From positions 1 through 26,489 of IMG/VR virus record IMGVR_UViG_3300034112_000349: DNA of 26,489 bases. The stretch is one strand, 5' to 3'. This document shows positions 1-9,042 of this stretch, piece after piece (the first letter of the stretch is position 1; each line of letters starts with the position of its first letter). The position numbers and the translations under genes were made by a program. The notes below the pieces were generated by a model. It searched no databases and was not told the origin of the DNA. It was given only the letters and a program-made list of their open reading frames with translations. Source of the DNA: a virus.

Positions 1-1203
1 AATCAAAGAACCTGTATCTGTAATATTACTATTACCTATTGCACTTGTACCTGTGAACTTTGGTAAAGTGTTTGTTGTACCTGTACCTGTTACAGGGTTA
101 GTTAAAGCGTTTTGCTTTGCGTTAAAAATTGACCAATCCGCACTTGATAATAAACCCCTATTTGTAGCCGAAGCCGTTGGTAAGTTAAAAGTATGCGTAG
201 CAGTTGAACTTGATATGTTAAAGTCAGTTCCACTTGTGCCTGTTGCGAAATATTGTACTTGTGCAGTCAAACCATTTAAAGCAGTAAGACCTGTACTAAA
301 AGTAGTTATAACTTCACACAAATGATTGTCTTCAGTATGTAAAGTGATTGTCCTTCCGCTATTATTTACATAAACTCTAATTGCTAATCTATCAGTTAAA
401 GTTAATGAAGTAGCAGGTACTGCCAAAGCAGTAATATATAAATCAATCGCAGTTCCGTTAGTAATTCCTTCTGGTGAAGATGAACTACTTGCTATTAATG
501 TAAAAGTTGTTCCATCATATTTATAAAGTTCAACATAGAAAGATGGAGTACCACCACCAGAATTTGCACTAAAATACATCTCAAAGTTCCAATTACCTGC
601 TGGTATTGAAAGTAAAGATGGGTCTCCTGCATCGGTTATATAATTAGCTATGTAACCATTTGTCGCAATAGTAATATCTGTACCTGTACCAATAATAGGC
701 ACTTTGCTTAATTCTCTATATGCAACACCGCCTAAAGTACCTTGAGAAACACTTGAGTTAAAATAATAAGCAACTGAACTACCGCCACCGCCAGATGTTG
801 GAAAATTAGCCAAAGTACCATCTCCCCTAATATATTGTGAAGCAATACCTGCTCCAGTTACTGATAGCGTTCCATTAGCCGTTAAAGGGCTATTAGCGAC
901 ACTAAAAGCACTTGGCATAGATAATCCTACCGAAGTCAATCCTGTGTCTGTATCAGTCCCATTTACCCATTGAGTGCCATTGTACTTTAGAACTTGATTG
1001 TTTGTAGGTGAGGTTATAGTTACATCCCCTAATTGAGTTAAGGTGTAATCGCCTTCTTGAGCCACTACGTTACCTGTCCTACCGAATACAGAACTAACCA
1101 TACTTGGCAAAGGATAAGCACCTGATGGAGCTTCAATTACAACTACTTCTTCAGTTACATTTATTTCTACTATGTCTTGATTTATGGTTATCTCTGTACT
1201 CAT
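1..1203 (-). CDS. Tail fibre/appendage protein, C-terminus cut by window edge
   Basis: An open frame of 401 codons starts at the ATG at 1203-1201 and runs off the left end with no stop, so the protein is longer than seen. The start overlaps the stop of the upstream gene by one base (TAATG). Residues 39-60 carry the VFGRTGNVVAQEGDYTL type motif common in phage fibres. Residues 88-136 (SVGLSMPSAFSV, YIRGDGTLANF) closely match residues 118-165 of the S74 fibre at 1621-3351. Residues 144-301 form a domain (key blocks LSIPAGNWNF and YKYDGTTFT) that recurs inside the tube-like protein at 3362-4534. Residues 345-362 repeat the GLLSSADWSIFN fibre element. Low-complexity Gly/Ser/Thr composition fits a trimeric beta-rich fibre. 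Role by context: host-contact appendage at the tail tip. The fibre class is well supported; receptor and exact function are unknown. Confidence 0.8.
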   Translation of the reverse strand, partial: MSTEITINQDIVEINVTEEVVVIEAPSGAYPLPSMVSSVFGRTGNVVAQEGDYTLTQLGDVTITSPTNNQVLKYNGTQWVNGTDTDTGLTSVGLSMPSAFSVANSPLTANGTLSVTGAGIASQYIRGDGTLANFPTSGGGGSSVAYYFNSSVSQGTLGGVAYRELSKVPIIGTGTDITIATNGYIANYITDAGDPSLLSIPAGNWNFEMYFSANSGGGTPSFYVELYKYDGTTFTLIASSSSSPEGITNGTAIDLYITALAVPATSLTLTDRLAIRVYVNNSGRTITLHTEDNHLCEVITTFSTGLTALNGLTAQVQYFATGTSGTDFNISSSTATHTFNLPTASATNRGLLSSADWSIFNAKQNALTNPVTGTGTTNTLPKFTGTSAIGNSNITDTGSLI

Positions 1204-1574
1204 TATAATTTGGTTATGTCTTCGTAAACAATAAAGTTACCCCAGATATAGGTTTTTTCGTTGCCATTAGGGAACAATACAACCATGTCATATACATAAG
1301 TCCCAGCAGCTATACTGACCTGCTTGTTAACTGTGATCTGATTGTTATTTACACCACCCACAGTAATACCACCACCTGCAAGTTCAGTTAGAGTTAACTC
1401 AGCATTATCGCTATTAGGCTTCTTACGCACTTGTATTTCTACCTCAGCACCCACTAAACTAATAGGTACTTCATTGGCAGTCAATAAGAATACTTGACTC
1501 CAAGTATCATTTCTCCATATCTGTATATTGTAATTCGCTGGTCTAAAGTCAGCATTTGTTTGAGCACAAGCCAT
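1203..1574 (-). CDS. Small tail adaptor-like protein (baseplate/fibre attachment), unknown family
   Basis: This is a 123-residue protein lying between two fibre genes, with its stop overlapping the next gene's start by one base. It has no signal peptide or membrane segment. The pattern is beta-rich: an N-terminal NIQIWRNDTWSQVF strand pair, then VGAEVEIQVRKKP, AAGTYVYDMVVLFPNG and IWGNFIVYEDITKL. This resembles the N-terminal immunoglobulin-like adaptor modules of phage receptor-binding or baseplate proteins (BppU-like), a comparison made by eye only. Context suggests a structural role, for example docking a fibre to the tail tip. It could also be an independent minor structural protein. Confidence 0.55.
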   Translation of the reverse strand: MACAQTNADFRPANYNIQIWRNDTWSQVFLLTANEVPISLVGAEVEIQVRKKPNSDNAELTLTELAGGGITVGGVNNNQITVNKQVSIAAGTYVYDMVVLFPNGNEKTYIWGNFIVYEDITKL

Positions 1575-1620
1575 TATCTATAATTTTTACAAATTTACTT
1601 AATTATTCTTTCCTATTAAA

Positions 1621-3351
1621 TTAACCATTATTCGCTTTCAACTTGTCTATTTCAGCTTTAAGCTCTTGTATAGCTTTTACCAACATTGGAATTAAAACAG
1701 TTGTTTTTACTACTTTTTTACCATTATTATCACCATAACCATTATCTATACTTATAGCATTAGGGAAAACCTCTTCAAACTCTTGAGCTATAAATCCTAA
1801 TTGCTTTTTATCATTGCCTATAAAATTAAAGTTTCTCACTTTTAATTTAAGTAAATCATCAAGTTTAGGAGTAGCGTCAACAATATTTTCTTTTAATGTT
1901 ATATCCGAAATCGTTCCATATACACCTGTTCTATTAAATAAATCACCATTTGTATCAACATAAGCATTATCCGCATTACCTGCAATCAACCATAACTTAC
2001 CAGAACCATAGTTACCTACATAAGCATCATAACCAGTTGATGGTAAAAACTTAATTCCACAAACATTAGTTGAACCATTAGCTGCAACTTCCATATATGG
2101 CTCAGTACCTGTTATTCTTAAAGGAGTATTAGTTGAACCATTAACTATTAAATTACCTGATAATGTACCACCACTTAAAGGAAGGTAACTACCTGTTGCA
2201 GCATTATTAAATGTATTCCAATCTGTACTTGATAGATAACCTGATGTACTTGCTGATGCTTGTGCTAAAGTAATTGTAAGCGAACCATTAACTACTCCAC
2301 CTGAGCCTGTAACCGACAATATACCACCTGGACTTCCACTTACAGTACCTAAAGTAAATGACGCAGCCTTACCATCTAATTGTGTTTGAACATTTGAAGT
2401 AACCCCACTTAAATAAGCAAGTTCAGTAGCAGTAGTGATACTAGCAACAAATTGGCTAGTACTGCCTGTGCTTACTGCTTGATTAGGTGAACCTACAATT
2501 CTATTTCCTTTATTATTAAAAGTTGTCCAATCAGTGCTTGAAAGATAGCCATTTGCTGTGCTAGATGATTGATTTATAGTAAAAGTCAATGATCCGTTTA
2601 CAGGAGCACCTGAGCCTGTAATAACCAATACGCTTGTAGGTGATGAGCTAACGCTACCTAAAGTATAAGAAGGACCTTTGCCATCTAATTGCGTTTGTAC
2701 GTTAGAAGTTACACCGCTTAAATAGGCTAACTCAGTAGCTGTTGTTATATTAGCTACAACCTTACCAGTAGAATTTGAATTTAAAGCCTTTGAGGTGTCT
2801 AAATTGCTTGTAGCTATAGTAGATGCTCCACCAGTTATTGTAGCGATTGCTGCGGTGCTAAACAGCCCTAAAGTGCCATCACCTTTTATATAATCATTAG
2901 CAGTACCTGCACCAGCTATTGCTAAAGTACCTGCACCTGTAATTGGAGAACCTGTAATAGAAAAAGCAGCAGGAGCAGAAAGACCAACCGAAGTTACTGT
3001 CCCAGTTCCACCACCAGCTCTTTGCCAAATACTTCCTGAATAAATTACAGTGTTACCTTCAACGAATACTATACCATTCCAAGTACCACCTGTACTAACT
3101 AAATAATAATCACCTGATGTTCCAACACCATCTACAATGTAAGGTGTATTAGTAGCAGCATTCCAAGTTCCCTTATAAGAAGAACCTAAAGTAGGTAACT
3201 GAGCAGATGGTACTTTACCATCAGTTCCTAAAGTAGCTACTCCGTTTGCAGTACCTAAAGGAACAGAACTAACTACCCCAGCAGTTGCTGTTAATGCACC
3301 AGTTAATGACTTTACCTTTAAATCTCCAGTTATTTGTAATTGATTACTCAT
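1621..3351 (-). CDS. Tail fibre with C-terminal S74 intramolecular chaperone/peptidase domain
   Basis: A 576-residue fibre. Residues 32-52 (GTANGVATLGTDGKVPSAQLP) are a common fibre N-region. Residues 199-283 and 302-383 are two copies of a repeat with a period of 103 residues (TATELAYLSGVTSNVQTQLDG, then GYLSSTDWxTFNN). The last 98 residues are an S74 domain of the endosialidase type: ISDITLKENI with Ser482-Asp483, then LGFIAQEFEEVFP, and a C-terminal helix (MLVKAIQELKAEIDKL) likely to form a trimeric coiled coil. In this family the domain guides trimer folding and then cleaves itself off at the Ser-Asp bond. The Ser, Asp and Lys of the motif are all present, so self-cleavage is expected at 482/483. 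It is a probable receptor-binding fibre, with Gly/Ser/Thr-rich modules shared with the neighbouring fibre. Confidence 0.9.
   Translation of the reverse strand: MSNQLQITGDLKVKSLTGALTATAGVVSSVPLGTANGVATLGTDGKVPSAQLPTLGSSYKGTWNAATNTPYIVDGVGTSGDYYLVSTGGTWNGIVFVEGNTVIYSGSIWQRAGGGTGTVTSVGLSAPAAFSITGSPITGAGTLAIAGAGTANDYIKGDGTLGLFSTAAIATITGGASTIATSNLDTSKALNSNSTGKVVANITTATELAYLSGVTSNVQTQLDGKGPSYTLGSVSSSPTSVLVITGSGAPVNGSLTFTINQSSSTANGYLSSTDWTTFNNKGNRIVGSPNQAVSTGSTSQFVASITTATELAYLSGVTSNVQTQLDGKAASFTLGTVSGSPGGILSVTGSGGVVNGSLTITLAQASASTSGYLSSTDWNTFNNAATGSYLPLSGGTLSGNLIVNGSTNTPLRITGTEPYMEVAANGSTNVCGIKFLPSTGYDAYVGNYGSGKLWLIAGNADNAYVDTNGDLFNRTGVYGTISDITLKENIVDATPKLDDLLKLKVRNFNFIGNDKKQLGFIAQEFEEVFPNAISIDNGYGDNNGKKVVKTTVLIPMLVKAIQELKAEIDKLKANNG
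2203..2757 (-). repeat. Two tandem fibre repeat units within the S74 fibre gene
   Basis: Unit 1 lies at 2509-2757 and unit 2 at 2203-2448. Both encode TTATELAYLSGVTSNVQTQ followed about 55 residues later by GYLSSTDW.TFNN. The period is 103 codons. The protein match is near-exact over the first 20 residues while the DNA has drifted at synonymous positions, so the duplication is old or under protein-level selection. Confidence 0.8.
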
Positions 3352-3361
3352 GTTCTAATTT

Positions 3362-4534
3362 CTATTTAAAAATTGCTCTAATAAACTCATCAGCAGCCAA
3401 TGCTCTAGCCGTTGCAAAGGTAATGACTCCTGTAGATGCGTTAAAGGTTACATTCTCACCTGTAGGTACACCTGAAGTAGCAATACCTCTAACCTCAACA
3501 CCACCCCTTGAAACACTCACGCAAACCTTACCAATAGCACCTGAGAAAGTTACAGTTGTTTCTCCACCTGCCGCAGTATAATCAAACATTACTACGTTTG
3601 AACCTGTAACAACTACACCTGTAGGAGTAACTTGTGTACCTGTTATATTATAAGCACCAGAGCCTTGTAGTGACACGCTATATGTCGAGGCTGCCTCTAC
3701 CCCTGCACTTAAACTAAGTGAGCTTAAATTGGCTAATCCTGTAAATATAGAGTATCCTAAAGTACCACTACCATCTCCATTATCATTATCCACTTGGAAC
3801 TTGATTAAGATAGGTTGTCTTGTCAACTGAAGGTTAGCTAAGAATAAGTAAGAATAGTCGCTTAAAGCAACAAAGCCATCAGCATTGATAGACCATGAAG
3901 CTACGTCATTCTTAAACTCTTTAAACCATGCAGAACTTTGAGATGTTACTTCCTTCTGATCTACTGAAACCTCAAAAGAACAGTTTGTAGCTGCCCCAAA
4001 TGGGATTGTTGTAGGTATAGTTGTAATTGCCGAAGCATCATTTGAACCTTGTGTATAGAAAGTCATTGTTTTGGTAGTAATCTCACTTGCTACCACTTGT
4101 ATAACTATTCTTTCATTCGATAATAAAGTTGTTGCTGGAAACGCAAATGTTTGTGTGTATTGTTTAACAGCTAGTTGAGTAAAAAATATAGAGTTTGTAG
4201 TTCCTATAGATGTCAATGTTGTACCATTGTATTTGTATATATGGTAGTAGAATCTAGGTGCTGATACCAAATCATCACTTATTGATGCAAAAGCATTAAA
4301 AGTCCAAGTACCAGCAGGAATTGACAATGTAGCAACATCTGTAATAAATCCTGCAACTATACCATCTGAGGTTTTAGTAAAATTTGTAGCTACCCCATTA
4401 CTGTCAAGTAAACCAAATTGCTTATAACTTAAACCGCTAATGGTAGTTACCGAAGTAGAACCATTAAAATAAAAGGTTGGGTTTGGGTTTGTATAGTATA
4501 ATACTATGTTTGTTCCGTTTATTACTGATGCCAT
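3362..4534 (-). CDS. Tail-tube-like protein with inserted fibre domain and C-terminal beta extension
   Basis: This 390-residue protein sits between the baseplate-like protein and the S74 fibre. Its ends align with the major tail tube at 9436-9870: residues 5-14 (INGTNIVLYY) match tube FNGTNLVVLV, and residues 178-298 match the rest. Matched blocks are TNCSFEVSVDQ/TSCSLTVSADL, ASWSINADGFVAL/RSWSLTTDGLATV and STYSVSLQGSG/VTYSVSFTGQG. Residues 15-177 are an insertion (LSIPAGTWTFNAF, YHIYKYNGTTLTSIG, TMTFYTQGSN) homologous to residues 144-301 of the partial fibre at 1-1203. Residues 300-390 form a further beta-rich domain. Family knowledge: tube folds recur in baseplate proteins. Inference: a terminal tube or baseplate ring protein that carries a surface-exposed binding domain. 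The alignments were made by eye but contain several shared blocks in order. Confidence 0.7.
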   Translation of the reverse strand: MASVINGTNIVLYYTNPNPTFYFNGSTSVTTISGLSYKQFGLLDSNGVATNFTKTSDGIVAGFITDVATLSIPAGTWTFNAFASISDDLVSAPRFYYHIYKYNGTTLTSIGTTNSIFFTQLAVKQYTQTFAFPATTLLSNERIVIQVVASEITTKTMTFYTQGSNDASAITTIPTTIPFGAATNCSFEVSVDQKEVTSQSSAWFKEFKNDVASWSINADGFVALSDYSYLFLANLQLTRQPILIKFQVDNDNGDGSGTLGYSIFTGLANLSSLSLSAGVEAASTYSVSLQGSGAYNITGTQVTPTGVVVTGSNVVMFDYTAAGGETTVTFSGAIGKVCVSVSRGGVEVRGIATSGVPTGENVTFNASTGVITFATARALAADEFIRAIFK

Positions 4535-4545
4535 TATTTATATTT

Positions 4546-6504
4546 TTATAATCCTATGTATTTTATTGTTTCTACCGAATCATTATCCTCATCTATAACC
4601 TCAATTAGTTGTATAGAATTTACTTCACTATCGTATGTATTCATAGTTAGCCTGTTGATTAAAAACTTTTTATCATTATATGATAAAGCATTACTACTTG
4701 CATCTTGTACTGTATATGTTTTATCTAAATATACTAAGCCATTTAGTGATTTATAATTACCTAAATCTCCTTCTAATGTTGCAATATTTCTATTAAACAA
4801 ATTAGAATATTGTCTAATTAATAAACTATGTAAGTCATAAAATTGTTCTGCTGGTTTATCATATCTGTACCAATTTATTAATGAACCTCCGAAAAATCCA
4901 GTCAGAAACAAATTAAATAAAGCACCAAAATTATTATTACCACCATCCCAACTTGTAAATGGAGGATGATATAATCCATATGGTAAGTCTATTGACTTAA
5001 CAATGACATTATCTTCTCCAATTTGTCTTTTTACGTCTAAGGCAGTAATTTGATTTGGAGATTGAGTTACTTTTATATTTTTTATATCCCCTCCTACATA
5101 AGTAGCAGTATTAGCAACAAATGTTACAATTATATGACCAAAATATACATTTAAAAAAGGACTTGTATCTGCAACTAATCCTAATGGTATATTAATTGTT
5201 TTAGACTCGTATATCAATTCTTTTGCAGCAGTTACATCAATAATTGTAGATGTTGTACTCCATTTAGAATCATTTCTTAAATAATAAGAAACATAACCTG
5301 TTGAAGTTGGTTTATATAACTCTATTCTTACTCCAATTTTATCACCAACTGCTAATGCTTGATATTCAAAAGACAAAGTACCACCAGGACCAAATATTAA
5401 TGGAGCATAATGTTCTTTAAAAAATGGAGGTACAACGTTTGTTAATTCAGAAAGATTAAAACTTGAAGAACCCTTTTTTACAGTATAATAGTTAAATTCT
5501 GAATCATCATTTGTAACCAATGTGACAATACCTGTTCCTAATGTTGTTTTCTTCCAACCAACAGCTTCTCCTGAAACCACTTTTTTAAAGTTACCATTGT
5601 TTATCATATTTTTAACATATGTAAATGGTGTATTTGATTCTACAACTTGATAACCCTTTCTTACTATTTTAATTTGAGAATTATTTATAAAATGAACATT
5701 ACCATCTGTATATGGCTGTATATCGATTATGTTGTCAAGTGTTCCAAAAGATATAACACTAGGAGTAGTAGAAATTGTATATTTTGTATAATATACAGTT
5801 GAAGCCATATCATTTATTGGTAATATATACCAATCTCCATTTGATTGAAAAAGTCTACAACCAAATGATTTAACAATGTTATCTAATATAGTATAAAAAT
5901 CTACATCAATAATATCTCTTATATATATAGCAGATTGAGCAAATGGCTCATATTGACCACCATCTCCCCTATCTTGCATACCTGCAGCATAATAAGAACA
6001 ACAAGCATATAAATTTGAGGAATTCTCGTAATTTATATTACTTAAACAAGTTCCTATTACATCTATTAAAGGTGTAACTGTATTAATGCTATTATTGGTT
6101 GTATAATTATTATATTTAATTAATGACAATCCGTCAACGCACACAATATTTACTTGTTGATTACCAGTTGTAAAACCTATGTTTATATAATCATTAAATA
6201 AGAACCCTTTCCATATAATGTTTAATCCTTCTAATAATTCTACATAGTACAATGTATCATCAGAATTTAACAAATCTGGAAACTTCTCATAGTCGTCTTC
6301 TGTAGATATTAAAAACGAAACATTAAGCTGTGATGAAATAATGCCACCAATAGGATCTTCTTCATTAGAGTTTGGTTGCAAGACAACGCTAGTCGCTTCA
6401 TAAGTCTTAACTAATCCAACATAATCCTTTTTATAAATCTTTACAATTTGGACTGTTGAATCTCTTAATATTTGTGTTAATGTATAATTTAATGCGTATG
6501 CCAT
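4546..6504 (-). CDS. Baseplate/tail-tip protein (hub- or Dit/Tal-like), unknown family
   Basis: A 652-residue protein whose start overlaps the tape measure stop by one base, so translation is probably coupled. The position right after the tape measure is where distal tail and tail-associated lysin/hub proteins are encoded in siphoviruses. Visible features: an N-terminal beta-rich region (QIVKIYKKDYVG; SQLNVSFLISTEDDYEKFPDL; LYYVELLEGLNIIWKGFLF), then VNIVCVDGLSLIKY near residue 125, FGCRLFQSNGDWYILPIND near residues 215-233, and a long beta-rich middle (about 330-470) resembling a carbohydrate-binding jelly roll. No lysozyme or peptidase motif is evident. A baseplate hub or Dit-like scaffold is the best guess from position. 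Confidence 0.6.
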   Translation of the reverse strand: MAYALNYTLTQILRDSTVQIVKIYKKDYVGLVKTYEATSVVLQPNSNEEDPIGGIISSQLNVSFLISTEDDYEKFPDLLNSDDTLYYVELLEGLNIIWKGFLFNDYINIGFTTGNQQVNIVCVDGLSLIKYNNYTTNNSINTVTPLIDVIGTCLSNINYENSSNLYACCSYYAAGMQDRGDGGQYEPFAQSAIYIRDIIDVDFYTILDNIVKSFGCRLFQSNGDWYILPINDMASTVYYTKYTISTTPSVISFGTLDNIIDIQPYTDGNVHFINNSQIKIVRKGYQVVESNTPFTYVKNMINNGNFKKVVSGEAVGWKKTTLGTGIVTLVTNDDSEFNYYTVKKGSSSFNLSELTNVVPPFFKEHYAPLIFGPGGTLSFEYQALAVGDKIGVRIELYKPTSTGYVSYYLRNDSKWSTTSTIIDVTAAKELIYESKTINIPLGLVADTSPFLNVYFGHIIVTFVANTATYVGGDIKNIKVTQSPNQITALDVKRQIGEDNVIVKSIDLPYGLYHPPFTSWDGGNNNFGALFNLFLTGFFGGSLINWYRYDKPAEQFYDLHSLLIRQYSNLFNRNIATLEGDLGNYKSLNGLVYLDKTYTVQDASSNALSYNDKKFLINRLTMNTYDSEVNSIQLIEVIDEDNDSVETIKYIGL

Positions 6505-8729
6505 TATATTAAGCTAATATTTTGTCCTTTAAGATTTGATGCCTTTTGTGCTCTATTTACTGATAAAAGTAAATCTTGACCTCTAAGTACAAATGTACCG
6601 CTTCCTCCTCCACCTATCATAGATTTTAATTTATCTAAAGGAGCAATAACTTCAGGGTTATTTTGTGCACCTGGATATTCTCCTACAAGACCCATAGTTG
6701 GTCCTGATACAATACCACCATTAGCAAAAGCAGTAGCTTGATTATTCTTCATTGTACTTTTTAAAGCTGAACCAGCCGCAACAGCAGCAATACCTGCAGC
6801 AAGAGCTAAAGGCCAGGTTTTAGGATTTTTAAATAGTTCTTGTACAGCTCCATTAGTTATAGCAAAAGCTATAAGAGCTTTACCAATTGAAGATAAACCA
6901 TCCGCTAAAATTGTACCTATTTTACTAATATCAAATTTACCTCCAGCAATCATTTCTCCTAATTGTTCAGCAAAATTTGTAACTATACTTGTATTTAAGT
7001 TAGTTAGTATGCCATTTATAGTATTAACTGTATCTTGCCATGTAATGGTATAATCTTTTACTCTATCTTTTGATCCTTCAATAGCAGCATCAACCCTAAG
7101 CAAAGCATCATCTATTTTATCAAACTGTTCAGCAGTCCAACCTCCTACTGATGCTAAATCATATAAGCTATTTTTATAATTCTCTAATATCTTTATTCTA
7201 TCTGCTGCTGTAGCATTCCCAGACAAGTTTGCAATTTTCATTGCAACATCTGATTCTATTTTTAAAGCATCTAATGAATTTTGTAATTGTCTATTATCAA
7301 TAGCCAAAGCATCTTTTGCCATTTGCTCGGCAGTCTTTCTAGCTTCTTCAATTTGCTTGTTGTTATAGTATGCATCAATTTTATCCATTTCTGCTCTATA
7401 AGCAGCATAGTATGTTGTAGAGTCTGTATAACCTGCATTTCTCATTATTTGCAAGTTCTCTGCTAACTTTAATCCAACTTCGTATTCTTTTTTACCTCTT
7501 TCGTCTAGTGTATCAATATAGGCTTTGGTTTCTGCTTCATTCGCCTTTTTTTCTTTCTCTAATTGCTCCTTCCTTATCTCTTCAGGAGTTTTACCTTTTG
7601 TTACTTTTGGTGGAGTAGTATCTAAATTTGTAGCATCTCCATTTACTATTTGAGCCTCAGTATTTTCATTTAATTTATCTGTATAAGCTGTTATAATATT
7701 TCTTGATGTAGCAATTTGTTTAGCTTGTTTATTAAAAGCAGCAGTAGCAATATTTGAAGATGCCTTTGCACCGTCAAGGCCAGATGTAACAAATTGATAG
7801 GCAGTGCCCATAAAACCTAAGTTTTTTACAACTTCTTCACCTTGTTCTTTTTCTAATTTTAATATCTTTGCTTCTTCTTCAGCTATCAATGAAGCATAAG
7901 CTGTTGCTCTAGCTTTTCTAATTAATGCGTTAGATATTTTTTTATAAACTTCTGCTAATTTATCACCATCAGTTATATCAATTTTTTGTAATTCTAAATT
8001 ACCTTTATATTTTTCTTTTAGTTGTTCAAGTGCAGTTGTTCTATTTTGTGTGCTTTGTGTAGTATCGTTAATTATTTTAATTAATGATTGGTCGGTAGCT
8101 ATTTGTGATCTAGCTTGACCTTCATTATCAGCTACAGCTTCGTTTAACTTTTTATTAGCTCTTGCTAAGTCGTCAATGCCATATATTAATTGAACTATTT
8201 CCTTTTCATAGGCAGTAGTAATTGCAATCAATGCTGAAAATCCTAGATAAATAGCTCCAGTAGCAGCAGCAAAACTTCCAACTAATGCTGGTAAGTTATT
8301 TTGAATACCTCTAAATCCGTATGGTAAATCTTGTAAAATTAATGACAAACTCATCATAGTCTTGTTAGAAGCACCCATCTTTTTACTCGATTTTTCAACC
8401 GCAGGTCCTACCGCATCTAATGATTTGCCTAATTGATCGTATTGAGCTTTAAGCTTTTGTACATGAGGATTCATGGCCTGGAAACCTAAAGACATTAGAT
8501 TTTCCATAGCATTTTTAAGAACCTTCATCTTATCTGCAACTACTGTAGTTGAGTTGCCAAATAATTCAGCACTTCCTTCTATTTTATTAAACTCTCTGCT
8601 AACATTAGCAGAAATCTTCCTAATGTCAGATTCAAAAGTAGTAGCAGTTTTACTTAATTTTAAAAATGATTCTTCAGCTTGTTTAAAGTCTGCTGTAACC
8701 CTAATTTGTAGTAAATCTTCTCCTGCCAT
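6504..8729 (-). CDS. Tape measure protein
   Basis: At 741 residues this is the largest gene in the window, placed directly after the tail-assembly chaperone pair. The N-terminus (QIRVTADFKQAEESFLKLSK) and helical Ala/Lys/Glu-rich body are typical. Residues about 145-172 (LPALVGSFAAATGAIYLGFS) form a hydrophobic segment. A second hydrophobic stretch near the C-terminus (PLALAAGIAAVAAGSALK) precedes the common tape-measure ending FANGGIVSGPTMGLVGEYPG with NPEVIAPLDKLKSMIG. The protein sets tail length and is threaded into the host envelope during DNA ejection. With the usual ratio of about 0.15 nm per residue, the tail would be near 110 nm. No peptidase or transglycosylase domain was recognised. 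Confidence 0.9.
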   Translation of the reverse strand: MAGEDLLQIRVTADFKQAEESFLKLSKTATTFESDIRKISANVSREFNKIEGSAELFGNSTTVVADKMKVLKNAMENLMSLGFQAMNPHVQKLKAQYDQLGKSLDAVGPAVEKSSKKMGASNKTMMSLSLILQDLPYGFRGIQNNLPALVGSFAAATGAIYLGFSALIAITTAYEKEIVQLIYGIDDLARANKKLNEAVADNEGQARSQIATDQSLIKIINDTTQSTQNRTTALEQLKEKYKGNLELQKIDITDGDKLAEVYKKISNALIRKARATAYASLIAEEEAKILKLEKEQGEEVVKNLGFMGTAYQFVTSGLDGAKASSNIATAAFNKQAKQIATSRNIITAYTDKLNENTEAQIVNGDATNLDTTPPKVTKGKTPEEIRKEQLEKEKKANEAETKAYIDTLDERGKKEYEVGLKLAENLQIMRNAGYTDSTTYYAAYRAEMDKIDAYYNNKQIEEARKTAEQMAKDALAIDNRQLQNSLDALKIESDVAMKIANLSGNATAADRIKILENYKNSLYDLASVGGWTAEQFDKIDDALLRVDAAIEGSKDRVKDYTITWQDTVNTINGILTNLNTSIVTNFAEQLGEMIAGGKFDISKIGTILADGLSSIGKALIAFAITNGAVQELFKNPKTWPLALAAGIAAVAAGSALKSTMKNNQATAFANGGIVSGPTMGLVGEYPGAQNNPEVIAPLDKLKSMIGGGGSGTFVLRGQDLLLSVNRAQKASNLKGQNISLI

Positions 8730-8734
8730 TTTAT

Positions 8735-9016
8735 CTAAACTTTAATATTATTATACTTTTTTAATACCTCTTGCAGTTCATCATTAGTCATAACCCTCTG
8801 CTTCACAAAGTTACGATTATCGCAGTCAAGTGGCAAAAGCTCACTTGCTTGTATCTTTTTGCCTTTTGGTAGTTGCATATTTACTAAAATAGTAGTCTGC
8901 CATCTTGCTCTTAACCATTCTTGTTCTTCTTTATGACGATATCCATACCAAACAAAATCTAATTCCGCCATCGTCATCTCCCAAAACAAATGGGGAAGCA
9001 CTTGGCACTCCCCCAT
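8735..9016 (-). CDS. Tail assembly chaperone, T-type extension reached by -1 frameshift
   Basis: Seen alone this is a 93-residue frame with an ATG at 9016. The same frame stays open upstream through 9017-9055 into the A9 run at the end of the preceding gene (added residues K-LEWIDIERYT), without an in-frame stop. Family knowledge: in many siphoviruses two ORFs between the major tail protein and the tape measure are joined by programmed frameshifting to give a long chaperone (lambda G and GT). Here a -1 slip would give a fusion of about 226 residues. The WEMTMAELDFVWYGYR segment resembles the short Trp-rich C-terminal modules of such extensions. Separate initiation at 9016 is possible but less likely to be the main product. 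Confidence 0.75.
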   Translation of the reverse strand: MGECQVLPHLFWEMTMAELDFVWYGYRHKEEQEWLRARWQTTILVNMQLPKGKKIQASELLPLDCDNRNFVKQRVMTNDELQEVLKKYNNIKV

Positions 9017-9042
9017 TGTATATCTTTCAATATCAATCCACT

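Noticed and set aside
53-325. Plus-strand 90-codon frame at the left edge
   Set aside because: It lies opposite the open fibre frame on the minus strand. Its Val/Pro-rich composition is that of an antisense shadow of Thr/Gly-rich fibre codons.
2203-2757. CRISPR-like or satellite repeat
   Set aside because: The two units are protein-coding fibre repeats about 309 bases apart with synonymous drift. There are no short regularly spaced repeats.
3285-3581. Plus-strand frame across the fibre/tube-like gene boundary
   Set aside because: It overlaps two well-supported minus-strand genes and shows no motif. Other plus-strand frames within the late arm (8473, 8905, 11066, 13140, 16340, 17788) were dropped for the same reason.
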